Source of the DNA: Sphagnum compactum
Taxonomy: Eukaryota; Bryophyta; Sphagnopsida; Sphagnales
Direction: 5' to 3'
Length of the DNA: 64,000 nucleotides
Assembly (NCBI GenBank): GCA_965153455.1
Contig: OZ234501.1
Location: 13,826,001 to 13,890,000 of the forward strand
Shown here: positions 12,501 to 23,640 of the stretch, piece by piece
Position numbering within the stretch: position 1 is the first letter of the stretch
How the letters are laid out: every line of letters begins with the position of its first letter
Notes under the pieces: model-generated
Database searches by the model: none
What the model was told of the DNA's origin: nothing
The model's input: the letters and a program-made list of their open reading frames with translations, nothing else
Made by a program: the position numbers and the translations under genes

Positions 12501-14868
12501 ATTTAGTGCCTATTATAATATTCCTTATACATGACCTCTTTTGGTGAAAATGGTTCACCTTTTGTGTGTTTTCACCCATTAGGTAAGAAAAAATGGATTA
12601 AAAAGAAAATCTATTAGAACTTTTTGGCCATGGAAAAAGGTTCTAGATTAGTCCAAGGTTATATAGTGTTGTGTTTGAAATTTTTGTAATTAAATAGTAA
12701 TGTTACTAAAGTGTTTAAGGAGAAGTAGTTGAATGAATGTGAAGATATTAGCATTTTTAATGTTAAAATAAATGAAAATGTGAGTTAATATTTAATCAAT
12801 TCAAAAATTCAAAATCATTTAAAGTTAAAGGTAAAGTTTAATTATTTTTAAAATTTATTTTTATGATCATTCTATATTCAAAAAAATAAATATTTAAATT
12901 CTTATTTATTAACATTTTAAAAATGTAACAAGTTATATTGAGCTTCAATTGAAAGGGAATTTTTCAAAGTGTATGTGATAAAGATATAAGAATGGTAAAA
13001 AATGTGGAGATTTATCAAATTAACAATCAATTTCAGAAAAATAAAAAATCAATGAAAATATTATTAATATTTAAAAACGTGAAAATTTATATTTCACTTC
13101 ACTTTGAAAATGAAGTTTTAAAAAGATATGTGTGAAAAAGATAAAAATAATGATAAATGAGATGGAGGTTTTGAAAAGGTATTTGAAAAATAGTTGAAAA
13201 AATGAAAATAATTGTAAAGTTAATGTGCCTTTTCATATCCACTTCACTTAAGTCGGTAGGAGAAAGGAATGAGATAGGTAGGCTTGGAAGATTCATTTCT
13301 AAGTGCAAAAGGTAATATCATAATATCATTAATTATTTGAAATCATATACTCTCTAGATAAATCTAGAGAATAAATTTTGGACTAGACATACAAAACTAT
13401 GTCTAGACCTATCAACTTCCTTTTCCTTTACATTGTAGAATAAGAATGGAATGGGTGTGGACAATTATTTTATGCCAGCCTCCTTATCTTCTAGTTCAAT
13501 AGAACAACAATGGAGTGGGTGGACAATTTCTCTAGACCAACAGTCTCCTTGATGTTGTTTTCCTCTCCATAACAAATATGGCTCAGCGAATGGGCAATTC
13601 ATTAGATTGTTGCATTTAACAGTCCAAAAGAATGAATCAATTTCTGAACATTTATCGTGTACCTAATTAATCGTAAATTTTGTTGATTACCTTGAACATG
13701 GGTGTACTTAATTAAATTTGGCATAATTTTTGAAAACTTTAATACCTTCAAGCACACCATCCATCACCACATGAACAAATTCAAAGTTAATGTCATTAAT
13801 TCATATTGATCTTTAAAGAAACAATAAGTGGAAGTTTGCATGTTAACTTGTAAACTCATGGGGTCACTGCAGGTCAAAATAATTTTACAGGGTGGCCTTT
13901 TCCATTTACCTCTTCCGCTACCCTCTTCCATAACATACAACTAGAGAGTGTGGAGTGTAATGCTGGCCCAAGTGTGAACAAGATCCTGATGATAAAGTTC
14001 AATTGTGAAAAAAAACATTTAATTTTAAAATTGATTTTCAGTGATTAACATTACTCAAAATTCAATATCTCCCTCAACTTAGGTCTAAAATTGATGAAAC
14101 CACCTCCAAAATATCCCACTCATCACAGACTTTCCAACAGTTCCAAGAATTTGCCACAATTTCTTTTCTTTTTTTTTAAAATTTTATTGAATTTTCTCTT
14201 GCCAAAATTGTTCAATATTCAATTACTCTTGCATGGTATCTCTAAAGATATAAACATTTCAAAACCACCTTGATGCATCATCAAGAGTTTCCCAAATGTA
14301 TCAAAAGCACACTTGGGGGAGTGGGGGGCTATGGGTTGGGAAATCTCAACGTGACAAACAAAACACCTTCCTTAATATATACAATGATAATATAATTGGT
14401 GTGGACAATACTCACCCTCACATACAAACTAAAAATCCTCTCTATCTAATACAATTTAGAACACTAACTAAAAGCTTCAGTTCAAAAGCAATACAAATGT
14501 GAGAATCCATATTTAATTTAGCTGAAGCTCGTTATAAATTAACTCAAGTAATTAAGCTAGAAAAATTCATGCATAATCCAAATTTGCAAAATGGGTCTTA
14601 GGTAAACTACTTTTTTTAAAACTCCAAAAGAATGAGAGATGTGAATACAACAGATATAATATATTTTCACTTCTGCAAAATGTCTCAAAATTGGAGATAT
14701 AAGTCTGAAACCCCCCTCCCTCCCCCCCCCACATGGCAATCTCTATATCAATGTTTTATGCAAATGTACTTGATGCATACCTATGAAAAACCAACTGTAA
14801 TAACTAATTTGAAATGAAACTTGTAGTTAATTACAGTGCTAATTCACAAGGCCTCAACAACAATATTG
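9580..14868. other. AT-rich intergenic DNA
   Basis: Only short, low-complexity open frames are present (for example 10023-10268 and 11905-12183) and none shows a family motif. A telomere-like AAACCCTAAACCCTA tract lies near 9957-9972. A C-rich run occurs near 14710-14731. No gene seen. Confidence 0.5.
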
Positions 14869-15031
14869 TCATAGGTTTAAGACAATTCTACACATGATCA
14901 TGTAATTGTGCACACCAATTTTCACTTCCAATAGATGGACCACATGTGTAACTGAATTAACAAGATTCATATTGTGCAGCAGCACGGCAGTAGCAGCATT
15001 CTTCTTCTTCAAGTCTTCTTCTTCATCCGGA

Positions 15032-17710
15032 TCACAGTTTGATGGGTCTAGTGATTGCAACTTCAAACAGATTCCTGTCAAGGGCATTCTGGTGGAACCT
15101 ACAGCAATCACCAACTTCCAACTTACCATCCTTCACAAACTGAGACCACCCATCACAAATGCTTGATGTGCATGTTGTACGTCTCAAGACTACTGGCCAG
15201 TCTAACAGCTCATCATGCTGTGCAACAGCACCAGCAGCAACATCTGATTGTGAAGAAGAAGCTGAATAGTTATGTCCATCAACTGCCACTGTTGCTCTTA
15301 AAATCAGAGGAATAGCTTCTTTTGGCAGGTGTTTGCTAATGACCTCCGGAAGCACCTGAAAAGAAAAAACACACACATTCATTCCAATAAAACAATAAAG
15401 GAATCAATATACAGTTTTAATAAAATAGTGACATTATACAAATTGATTATAATAACTGATGATCAAAGCTGAGCTCTTGGAGTTTGATAAGTAAAATTGC
15501 AGAATGTGTCCATCATATCTAGTGTTTACAATAGGGTAAGACAATTATATATGATGAAGCACTGCAGAGTTGAATCATCTCTTTGAACATGCAAATACAA
15601 TTTGCATCAAACAAAAATACTGTGATGATGATGAGGAAGGGAAATATAATATTCTACTCACAAGCTGCACCTCTTCCTGTTGCTGATGATTTTCCGCATC
15701 ACTACAATCCATGGAAAACTTGCAATCCACAGCAAACTTGGTCAGGGTAACCCAAAAATCCTGAACTTTGCCTACCACTACTGCAGCAGCAGCTACGGCT
15801 GGAGCATTCCTCGACCGGCCGGAGATCTGCACTCCTAGTGCAGTGCGATTTGCAACTCCCTCCTCCTGACCTGCGTGAAGAGGAGGAGCAGCTGCTGTAG
15901 GCAGCAGTAGATCAAAATCATGTACAGAAAAATCAATCCTGTACGTAATTATCAAAGCTCATTTTTTAACAAATTAGGCGAATTGTCATGTAGTTATTAA
16001 GATACAAAGCTGAAAACAATATTCATGATGTCTTATATAAATTTTACAGAGGCTGGACTGCATGCATGCATGTAAATGGACAGTATGTGATGTATGATTC
16101 CCCATCTGCCTAATCGTGCAATTGAAAATCCTGGAATTCACATATTGGAGACAAGTACAAAATTCATGAGCACATACATCCCGAGGCTGAATCAATACTA
16201 CATGAAAAGATAGGGAAATACAAAGTCCGGGAGCAGCTGTTGGAATCGGATGACTCATGAAAAGCTGCAAGAGCTCTAGGAGAAGGAAGTGAACGTAGTA
16301 CTTACATAAGGACACATCGCCCGGGGAAAATGGTAATGGTCGGCCTGGAGGAAAGGGCGTCGATATTACTGACTGCTGCGCCTAAGCTGCTGTAGGACCC
16401 AAGATCTCAGGGAGAGGAGGAGGACCCATCGAACTCATCATCATCGATGGAGGAGGAGGAGAAGGACCCATCGTGCCCATGATTGCACTAGCAGGATGAC
16501 CCATGATCGTGGCGTTGCTGATGGTGGTGGTCGCTGGACTACAGTTCTGATGAGGTGGACCCTTGTAAGATTCAGAAGTAGTGTAGGGCAACACGATGGG
16601 CATCTCTGATGATGATGCAGATCGGGTCATGATCAATTGCCGCCCGTATGATCGCACAGCCGCTGTTCTTGCGTCAGCCTTCAAAGCCTCCAGCTGCGCG
16701 GTGCCGTTATTCGGCTCGACCAGTCGGCGATCTCTAGAGGATACCGGCAGCATGGCAGTGCTTGTTGATCCAATGATCGGAGGAGGGGCAGCTGCTGCTG
16801 GTCTGGAAAATGCTGATGCAACCCGCTGCAGCACGCCGCCGCGAGACTCCACGCGGTATCGAAATTCATTGGGACTTCCCCGCGGGACTTCAACGGGGAT
16901 GTGGCAGCTTATAGGGTATGCTGCAGCAGCTGCTCGCTGGTGTTGCAGTTCCTTAGCTCTAGACTGTAGGAAGGTCCTCCCTTGCACGTTAACATTATGC
17001 AGGTGGCCATTCCCAAGGCGTAATTCTAAGTTTGGTTCTTCATGAATAGTTTGCAGCTACTGCAACTGCTTTCTATAAACTGCTTTCCCTGATCTTTTGG
17101 AAGGAATGACATGAGCTTGATCAGCCTCCCTCACAGCTGTGGCAAGAGTTTGGTGATTAAATAGCTTCTCGGCAGACGAAGACATCTTGTATCTTTTCAG
17201 TGCATGGTTTGCCGGATTTATGGCAACGTCCTGCTGCTGCTGCAGATTATGAACCTCATGTCGAATCTCCTCCACACACGACGACACCTGAACCACCAGC
17301 TCCGTGAAGGTCGGCGCGCGAACAGTTTGCTGAAAGATTAACTGTGACTGATCTGCAGCAGGCACCTCGAATGATCTGTTACTTGACGGCTGCATACCAG
17401 AAGCGGCCTGCAGAGCTTCCATATAAGAAGTAATCGACCGACTTTGCTGAACCGGCTGTAGCTCCACTGCAGCAACAACAGGCGCCTTGAATCTAGAATT
17501 CGTTCCAGCTGCTTCGGCCTCCATAGTACAGCAGGTCCCGCGAGGTGCTGCCAGTATTTGCCGAATTAAGTCGGCGGCATTCATGTATAAAACTGACGAA
17601 ACAAGCATAGCAGCCTGCTCGTCCATAAACCTCCGAACGCGCTGAAAGTCCCACTCATCCGCCATTATTGTTGTTCTACTGTAGCTGTCCTCCTTCACAA
17701 AAAGCTGCAT
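15032..17710 (-). CDS. B3-domain transcription factor, Gln/Ala-rich N-terminus, two in-frame TAGs
   Basis: The C-terminal B3 domain, a plant-specific DNA-binding fold, is split over two exons. Exon 15894-15662 ends with VQDFWVTLTKFAVDCKFSM and a GTGAGT donor. Exon 15355-15032, after a TTTTCTTTTCAG acceptor, carries LPKEAIP, DWPVVLRRT, GWSQFVKDGKLEVGDCCRF and FEVAITR, then TGA. Upstream, one frame runs from ATG at 17710 or 17665 (MADEWDF, preferred because 17710 overlaps a possible CAG acceptor) to a GTAAGT donor at 16305, phase-matched to 15894. This part is rich in Ala, Gln, Ser and Pro. It holds TAG at 17059-17057 and at 16384-16382. The first is removed by a plausible phase-0 intron 17134-16964 (GTGAGG ... 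CCTTCCTACAG). The second could only be removed using a weak donor. The gene is therefore intact with unrecognised introns, or recently disabled. REM/VRN-like membership is possible but not shown. Confidence 0.75.
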
Positions 17711-18300
17711 GGGAAAGACAGGCCCAGATGATCATCATCAGTATTGCACATCCCACGGGAAGAAGCAGCGTCAGCTTCACGACTAGAACTGCAACAAGGC
17801 AGTTATAGAAGACGGCAGATCGGAAAGGACAACACTATACATTAGCAACAGCGAAAACAACCAATTACAAGCCACGAATAGAAGGCGACAGATTGGACGA
17901 CAACAGCTGCTGCGCATGAGGATCGGCAGCAGCGAAGAGCAATGCGTGCATTGAAGTAGGGGTCATATCGGCAACTGCAAAAGCAGAGCTCTTGCATCAA
18001 ACCTTAACAAGCCAATGAACTCTTTCTTTCTTTCTTCATTTGCAAAATGCCCTTCAAAGCAAAAGCTTCGATGTACCAGCTTTCTTTCTCCCCGTTCACA
18101 AAATGCGCGCCCTCCACTGGTCTGAACACGTCTATTGGGTTTCAGCTCGGCAACTCCTCTTTTCTTTCCCTTCCGTTCCGTTTCCTTCCACACCTGCTAC
18201 AGGTCGGATGACGATGAGGCTGGGTCTATAACCTAGAAAAACAAAACACCCAAGAGAGAGGGAGAGCGCCTGCACCAGGTGGTTTACAGCGACAGCACCC
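17711..18300 (-). other. Probable 5' leader of the B3 gene
   Basis: Between the TATA-like site at 18330-18323 and the B3 start lies GC-richer DNA on the minus strand with short upstream open frames, including 18193-17963. That frame contains an imperfect internal duplication (GCATTTTGTGAACGGGGAGA and GCATTTTGCAAATGAAGAAA). A spliced leader is possible, because TTTCCCATGCAG just before 17704 could be an acceptor. No protein family is recognised here. Confidence 0.4.
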
Positions 18301-18322
18301 GTCTACTTCCCGCGGCCGGCAG

Positions 18323-18330
18323 TATATATA
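18323..18330 (-). promoter_or_regulatory. TATA box candidate for the B3 gene
   Basis: TATATATA sits in a GC-rich context, about 610-660 bp before the candidate start codons. Position and context fit a core promoter with transcription starting near 18295. Not tested. Confidence 0.45.
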
Positions 18331-18381
18331 GATACCGCGCAGTAGGTGCGCATGACGAGGCGGATTCCCCTCACCAAGGTA

Positions 18382-19075
18382 CGTATCCCGGAGGGTAGAT
18401 GCTTCACTATGGATGAATGGAAACTGTCTCTACAACTCTATCACTAAGTTGGCTCCTGCAGCAGTACGTGCTCAACATGACAATTGGATGAAAGCTAATT
18501 GTCAGTCAGAATTGTGGTGAAAGGGAAAGCAAGTGCAGGGGATTGATTCCTTGACGAAAGTCCCCACTAGATTATTCGTCATGGACTAGTAGTGGAAACT
18601 GTTTCTATCACTTTGGCACCTGCAGAAGTAGGCCTATACACGCATGCAGTATGTTTGTTTGAGAGCCACAATTTGAAAGCGAAAGCAAGATAAGAGCAGA
18701 GCAGTACGTATGCTTGAGAGCATCACAATTTGAAAACGAAAGCAAAAGTAGAGCAGAGCAGTCAATATGTTTGAGAGCATGGCAGAGCAAGAGGGGTCTC
18801 CATGATGGGAGAAGTCCTGGATAGATTATTCACTATAGATGAATAAAAACTATTTGTCTTACATTATGAAAGTCTTGGATAGACTAATTCACAACGGATG
18901 AATGAAAGCCGTTTCTATCAAATGGCTCCTGCAACAGATATATTTAAGTAGTAGGTGCACACGACAACGGAGAGCAAAAGAAACAAGAGATTCCCTGAAG
19001 AGAGTCCCGGATAGATTGGTCTCTAAGAGTTTTGGATAGTTTGGTAACTACTGATGAATGAAAACTATTTCTCTC
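18382..19075. repeat. Degenerate tandem array upstream of the B3 gene
   Basis: At least five diverged copies of one block occur. Each has an AGTCCCGGATAGATT-like start followed by CACTATGGATGAATGAAAAC and TGTTTCTATCA. Cores lie near 18407, 18577, 18831, 18888 and 19048; three copies (18440s, 18600s, 18920s) continue into TTGGCTCCTGCAGCAGTA-like sequence. Spacing is irregular because a second repeat is inserted between copies two and three. The array lies directly upstream of the B3 promoter. Confidence 0.65.
18646..18785. repeat. Second tandem repeat, ~56-bp unit
   Basis: Units start at 18646, 18701 and about 18759. The shared order is CAGTA(C/T)GTATG, TTGAGAGC, CACAATTTGAAA, CGAAAGCAA and GAGCAGAG. 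The third unit is incomplete. The repeat sits inside the larger degenerate array upstream of the B3 gene. Confidence 0.7.
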
Positions 19076-20201
19076 AATTTGCATTTCTAGACAAATCACC
19101 AACCTTGAAATTTTAAAAAATAACATAAAATCCTAGAATGCTTTTATTAACAAAAGCAAGGTTCATGTACAAATGAATGAAAGCTCTTTCTTCATTTTTG
19201 GCAATCATGTAGACAGACAGAAAGCCAAGATAAAAAAACCCACCTATTATTAATAACCTTGAAACATAAACTAATTTACTAAGTTACAACAAAGAAAACT
19301 TCACATGAGTGAAAAACTGTTTATCCCAATTTATCAAAAAAAATTGACAGAATTAAACCACCATGTGAACTTGTGACCTTTTAAGCAAGGAGAAGCAACA
19401 CGCAACCCATCAGACAAAAAATAAATAAATAAAAAATCAAATAAGTTTAATAATACACCCAATGGATTAAATATCAGTTTGACAATCACAAGCACAAATT
19501 TCACCACTTAAGTATATCAGTTAAGGTGATCACCGCATACGTCTACCTGTACATTAAGTACACACAACCCCTAGGCTTTAGTTGCTGCTCAAATTAGTGT
19601 GCATTAATTAATATGACCAATCCACCATTAAGTTAAGTAGATGCCATTTAAGTCACTTCAAACCTCCATCTGTATATATAGCTCATGTTGTTTGAAATTT
19701 CTTTGTGTGGTTTAAACCCCTAGCTAACTTAGTAGTCGCTAAGAGATTCTTAGAGACATTTAAAGTAGTTATTTCTTACAATCTGCTTTCAGAAAAGTCT
19801 ATTCTTCTTACAAATCTTCTAAGTTTGGTATGGTGGAATTTCACTAAGTGGAATATTTTTAAATGGGATTATTTTCCCGCTGCTGACTTGTGAAGCCTTC
19901 TGAGTTTTTTGGATTAATTTTCAGCATGCAATGTTTATGGTTTGTAATCTAAATTTAGGGGAACAGTGTCTAGCTTGAGGAATATTTTTTGAAAATTAAA
20001 ATGTTAAAGCTTAGACCCACATAATTAGATATATAATTGGTTAGATGAAATTTTCTTTGGGGTTCCATTGTTGGTTTTTTCCTTGGTTTGAAAGACAATT
20101 TTATTTTCATGCCTGGGTTTTTGGTGGGGCCTTGAATACTTGATCTAGGGTGTTTGGTCTAGTTTTCTAATATGGGTGCAAGAATGAGAGCCCATGAATA
20201 T
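19076..20201. other. AT-rich intergenic DNA
   Basis: No gene or transposon terminus recognised. The 62-codon frame at 19705-19893 has no motif. Confidence 0.5.
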
Positions 20202-21414
20202 TCTATATAGTAAAGGACGTTGCGGTCGTGAAGTTTCGGGATGAAATGAAGCTTTCCATCCGTCCGTCCGTCATCCATCCCGTCATCCATCCAAACAGAA
20301 CAAATATATATTTTAAAAAGGGAAAAAACTAGGGGAAAAAAAACAGAAAAACAATTTAACAATTAGAAACTTTTTGTAAACAATTAAACATGAAACAAAA
20401 AAGAGAAATACAATAAAATAATCTTAAAAGAAAACTTAAAAATAGATGACAAAAAATAAGAAACAAAACAGAGAGCAAAAGAAAAAGGAAAAAAACCATA
20501 CTTACTATTCTATATAGTAAAGGACGTCGTGGTCGTGAAGCTTCAGGATGAAATGAAGTCTTCCATACAGACATCAAGATGAAATGAAGCTTTCCATCCG
20601 TCCATCCGTCCGTCATCCATCCCGTCATCCGTCCCGTCATCCATCCAAATAGAACAAATATATATTTTAAAAAGGGAAAAAACTAGAAAAAAATAAAAAC
20701 AGAGAAACACTTTAACAATTAGAAACTTTTTGTAAACACTTAGACATGAAACAAAAAAGGGAAATACAGTAAAATAATCTTTTAAAAAAAATTAAAAATA
20801 GATGACAAGAAATAAGAAACAAAACAGAGAGCAAAAGAAAGAGAAAAAAAAACCATACTTGAAAAAAAAATGAGGTTTTGTCTTCTTTTTCCAAACTTCA
20901 AACCTGCATCTAATCAAACAAAAATGAAAAAGTCTTTTTTTAATTATTGTTATTATAAAACATATTAGAAAAACTAGAATTTTTTGGAATAAAAATAGAA
21001 ACTAAATAAATAAATAAACGCATAAAAATAGAAAAAAATGAAGATAGAAAATAAAATTAGAAAAAATAAAAACATGAAACAAACATAAACAAAAAAAAAG
21101 TAAAAACACAAAAATTATAAAAAAGGAATGGAAACAAATGAAACAAGGAAAAGGAAATACAATAAAATCATTTTAAAAGAAAAAAATTACAAAAAAAAAG
21201 AAACCAAATAAAGAGTAAAAAATAAGAAAAAATAAAACTTATAATAATGAAGAAAAACCCTACTTGGAAAAGAATGAGGTGTATGTTCTTTCTCCAAACT
21301 TCAAACTTGCATCCAAATAAACAAAAATACAAAAGTGAAAAAGAAACACTTTATTTTAATTATAAAAAATAGTAATAATAACAAAAAACGCATTAGGCAC
21401 GGGGTTCAAACTAG
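20202..21414 (+). mobile_element. Helitron-like non-autonomous element
   Basis: The right end reads GGCACGGGGTTCAAACTAG followed by T, matching the usual plant Helitron terminus (a GCACGGG stretch shortly before CTRR, inserted before T). The left end begins TCTATATAGTAAAGGACG, typical of Helitron 5' ends. The base before this TC is T where A is usual, and the left half of the 3' hairpin is degenerate. Inside is a direct duplication of about 308 bp: TTCTATATAGTAAAGGACG recurs at 20201 and 20509, each followed by GTCGTGAAG and a CATCCGTC-type microsatellite. A shorter repeat with TCCAAACTTCAAAC occurs at about 20890 and 21295. No coding capacity. Confidence 0.5.
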
Positions 21415-22864
21415 TATTATAGTAAGTTTCGTATTAGCTGAGACTTGTTTTAGAGGGCCTCCCCTAATTTGAAGGTCATGTCAATAGGCGCGAGGGCATA
21501 AGCCCAAATATTATGGGAGCAGCCGTCCCCAAGGTCACGTATTGAAAGCTGGGAAGTGGAGGGTCCTTTTGATTGAAAAAAACATCTAGCTTGGAGATAT
21601 GCTTTCAAGTTCAAAGTTAGGTATCCAAATGGATGTTTTCTTGCATTCGAGATGCGGACAATGCTAGCTTATTATAAATCAAGCTAGCATCATGCAAGTG
21701 GCAGGAACAAATGACCTATTTGGAGCCTTTCGATGTAAAGAACCATAATTTGTTTTCTTGCCTTTTTCCTTAATAAAAGTAATTTTACAACTTATTGTAA
21801 GGGACCAAGCCACACTGTTAACTATTGTTCAAAACTGTAAGAGACCAATAGTGAATTACATACCAATGAAAAATTCCTGGAAAACAATCATCACAAAAGC
21901 TTCCACTTCCAATGGATGGTTCATCGTGGTTGATATTTGGTCTGTCAAATATTATTTATGTAATATTTCGCTTTCTGATATCCGGGTGTTATCTTAAATA
22001 CAAGGAGCTTATATGTGGATTGGGTATAAAATTCAAGTTTGGATCAAGATATCAAGTTAATAATTAGATTAAGTTAATAAGTAAGTTAGGTTGTTAAGTT
22101 AGTAAGTGATTAGGCTAGGGGAGAAAAAGGTTACGACCTTCACAACTTAACATCTTTGCTGGGAAAAGATAAAAAGTTACAATTGGTCTCTTTAATTTTT
22201 TTTCATTCTTTTTTTTTCCTTTCCTTTTCTTCTTTTTTCTTTATTTTTTCCTTGTTCTACTCTCTAACCTTGCTCACCCCTTCCATGCCCTTTTGCAAAT
22301 TCTTGCAACATTTGAAGTAAGGTTTTTTTTTTCCCTCTTTTGCTTTTTTTTTTCTTTTTTTTCCTATTTTTTGAAGTTAAGTGTTTATTGTTTTAATTAT
22401 GTATTTTTATTACCCCAAGGGTGTGCATGTGTAAATTTTGAGTGCACCCATCCAATTGATGGGTTGTTTTGAAGTCTACCCATCTACTTGTTGGGTTTTC
22501 TCTCAAAATATGAATGTTGGGTAATTGATTTAATCATGCCTTTATATCATTTTTAATTTTTTTTGAGTTGTCACTTGCCTTTTTGTATCATGAGGTTTCA
22601 TATCACTATGAAATGTAAAAAAAGTCACATGACTAATTTTTTAAATGAAATTTGTTTGATAAACATACAAAAAACTACCTTCAATTTCTTTAATAAAATG
22701 AGATTCTTAAAAAATTGATTTGAAAGATTATGCAAGAATTGATTAAAATAAAACACATCAGTTTTAAAATAAATTAGGGCCTTTTTGCCCTCTTCCATTG
22801 TTGTTGAGTAGTATGGTGGACTATTGAGCCCAATTCATTCAAAGCCCCTTCCATTGAACTAACT
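21415..22864. other. Intergenic DNA with T-rich tracts
   Basis: A pyrimidine-rich stretch lies at 22180-22370. The frame at 21758-21997 shows no family motif. No gene recognised. Confidence 0.45.
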
Positions 22865-23275
22865 AATCATATAAAAAAACACTTGGGTAGTCACCGTTGG
22901 GAGGAGGATGTGCGTAAACATCCTCATACAACTTGAAGAGTGTTTTGTAATCCTCGATCGTCACAAATTCACGAATGTTTACTTTCTAACCATTGGGTTG
23001 CCTCGCACCAAACACAGAGATGCTTTCATCGTTAGAAACCAAAAATGCCATGATTTCCTTGTGAGCATACAAGCCTTTGCTCCCCAACCCTAGTTTTTCT
23101 ACAAAGTCAGACACGCTCCAGAATGAGTGATTAAGAATGTGACTCATTTTGTGAAGTTTTTCCTTTTCTCTCTTGCTAACCGCATCTTCTCACACATTTT
23201 TGTTCTTCACACTTAATGCTTCTCTCGTCATAAGCAATGCCATGTACTTTTTTGTGTTCACAACAAACTACTAAA
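22865..23275 (-). pseudogene. Relic open frame of unknown family
   Basis: Reading the minus strand from about 23270 gives one continuous frame of about 135 codons interrupted by TGA at 23192-23190 and TAG at 22988-22986. The residues look like a real globular protein: KYMALLMTREALSV, then MSHILNHSFWSVSDFVEKLG, then GLYAHKEIMAFLVSNDES, then VNIREFVTIEDYKTLFKLYE and DVYAHPPPNGDYPS. I do not recognise the family. The even coding character and absence of introns suggest a transposon ORF, a retrocopy or one large exon of a dead gene. Confidence 0.5.
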
Positions 23276-23489
23276 CTTGATGCCTAGTGACAAAGTGATG
23301 CAAACCAAAGCATATGCTTCAACCCACTACTCTCACGTTGAAAAAAAACCTCAAGCATTTGTATGATCGAAGTGAAAAAAAAACATATTCTATAATTTGG
23401 TTGAAATTCAAACCTATGGTGCGAAGCGTGTGCAAGGAACTTCACTTGATGCAAGAGTTGGCGCCAGGAGCTCGATGATAATAGCAAAG

Positions 23490-23560
23490 TTGGCTACACT
23501 GCCCTACACTTGACTTGGTACAGAGACAGGATCTCCTGGTTTAGCGTTCAGGTCTTGCTC
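23490..23560 (+). pseudogene. Possible ankyrin-repeat fragment
   Basis: The plus strand reads DDNSKVGYTALHLTWYRDR, which fits the ankyrin D..G.TALH pattern. The stretch is short, sits in locally GC-richer DNA (23480-23640), and neighbouring frames do not clearly continue the repeat. Confidence 0.3.
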
Positions 23561-23640
23561 ATGTTCCCTGCTCGTTTAGTAGCTGTGATACAATGCACCC
23601 TGATTCATGAGTGCATGGCCCCTTACATTGGGTGTTTTTC

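Noticed and set aside
16596-17045. 149-codon plus-strand frame
   Set aside because: Antisense to the B3 gene's repetitive Gln/Ala-rich region; simple repeats leave opposite frames open.
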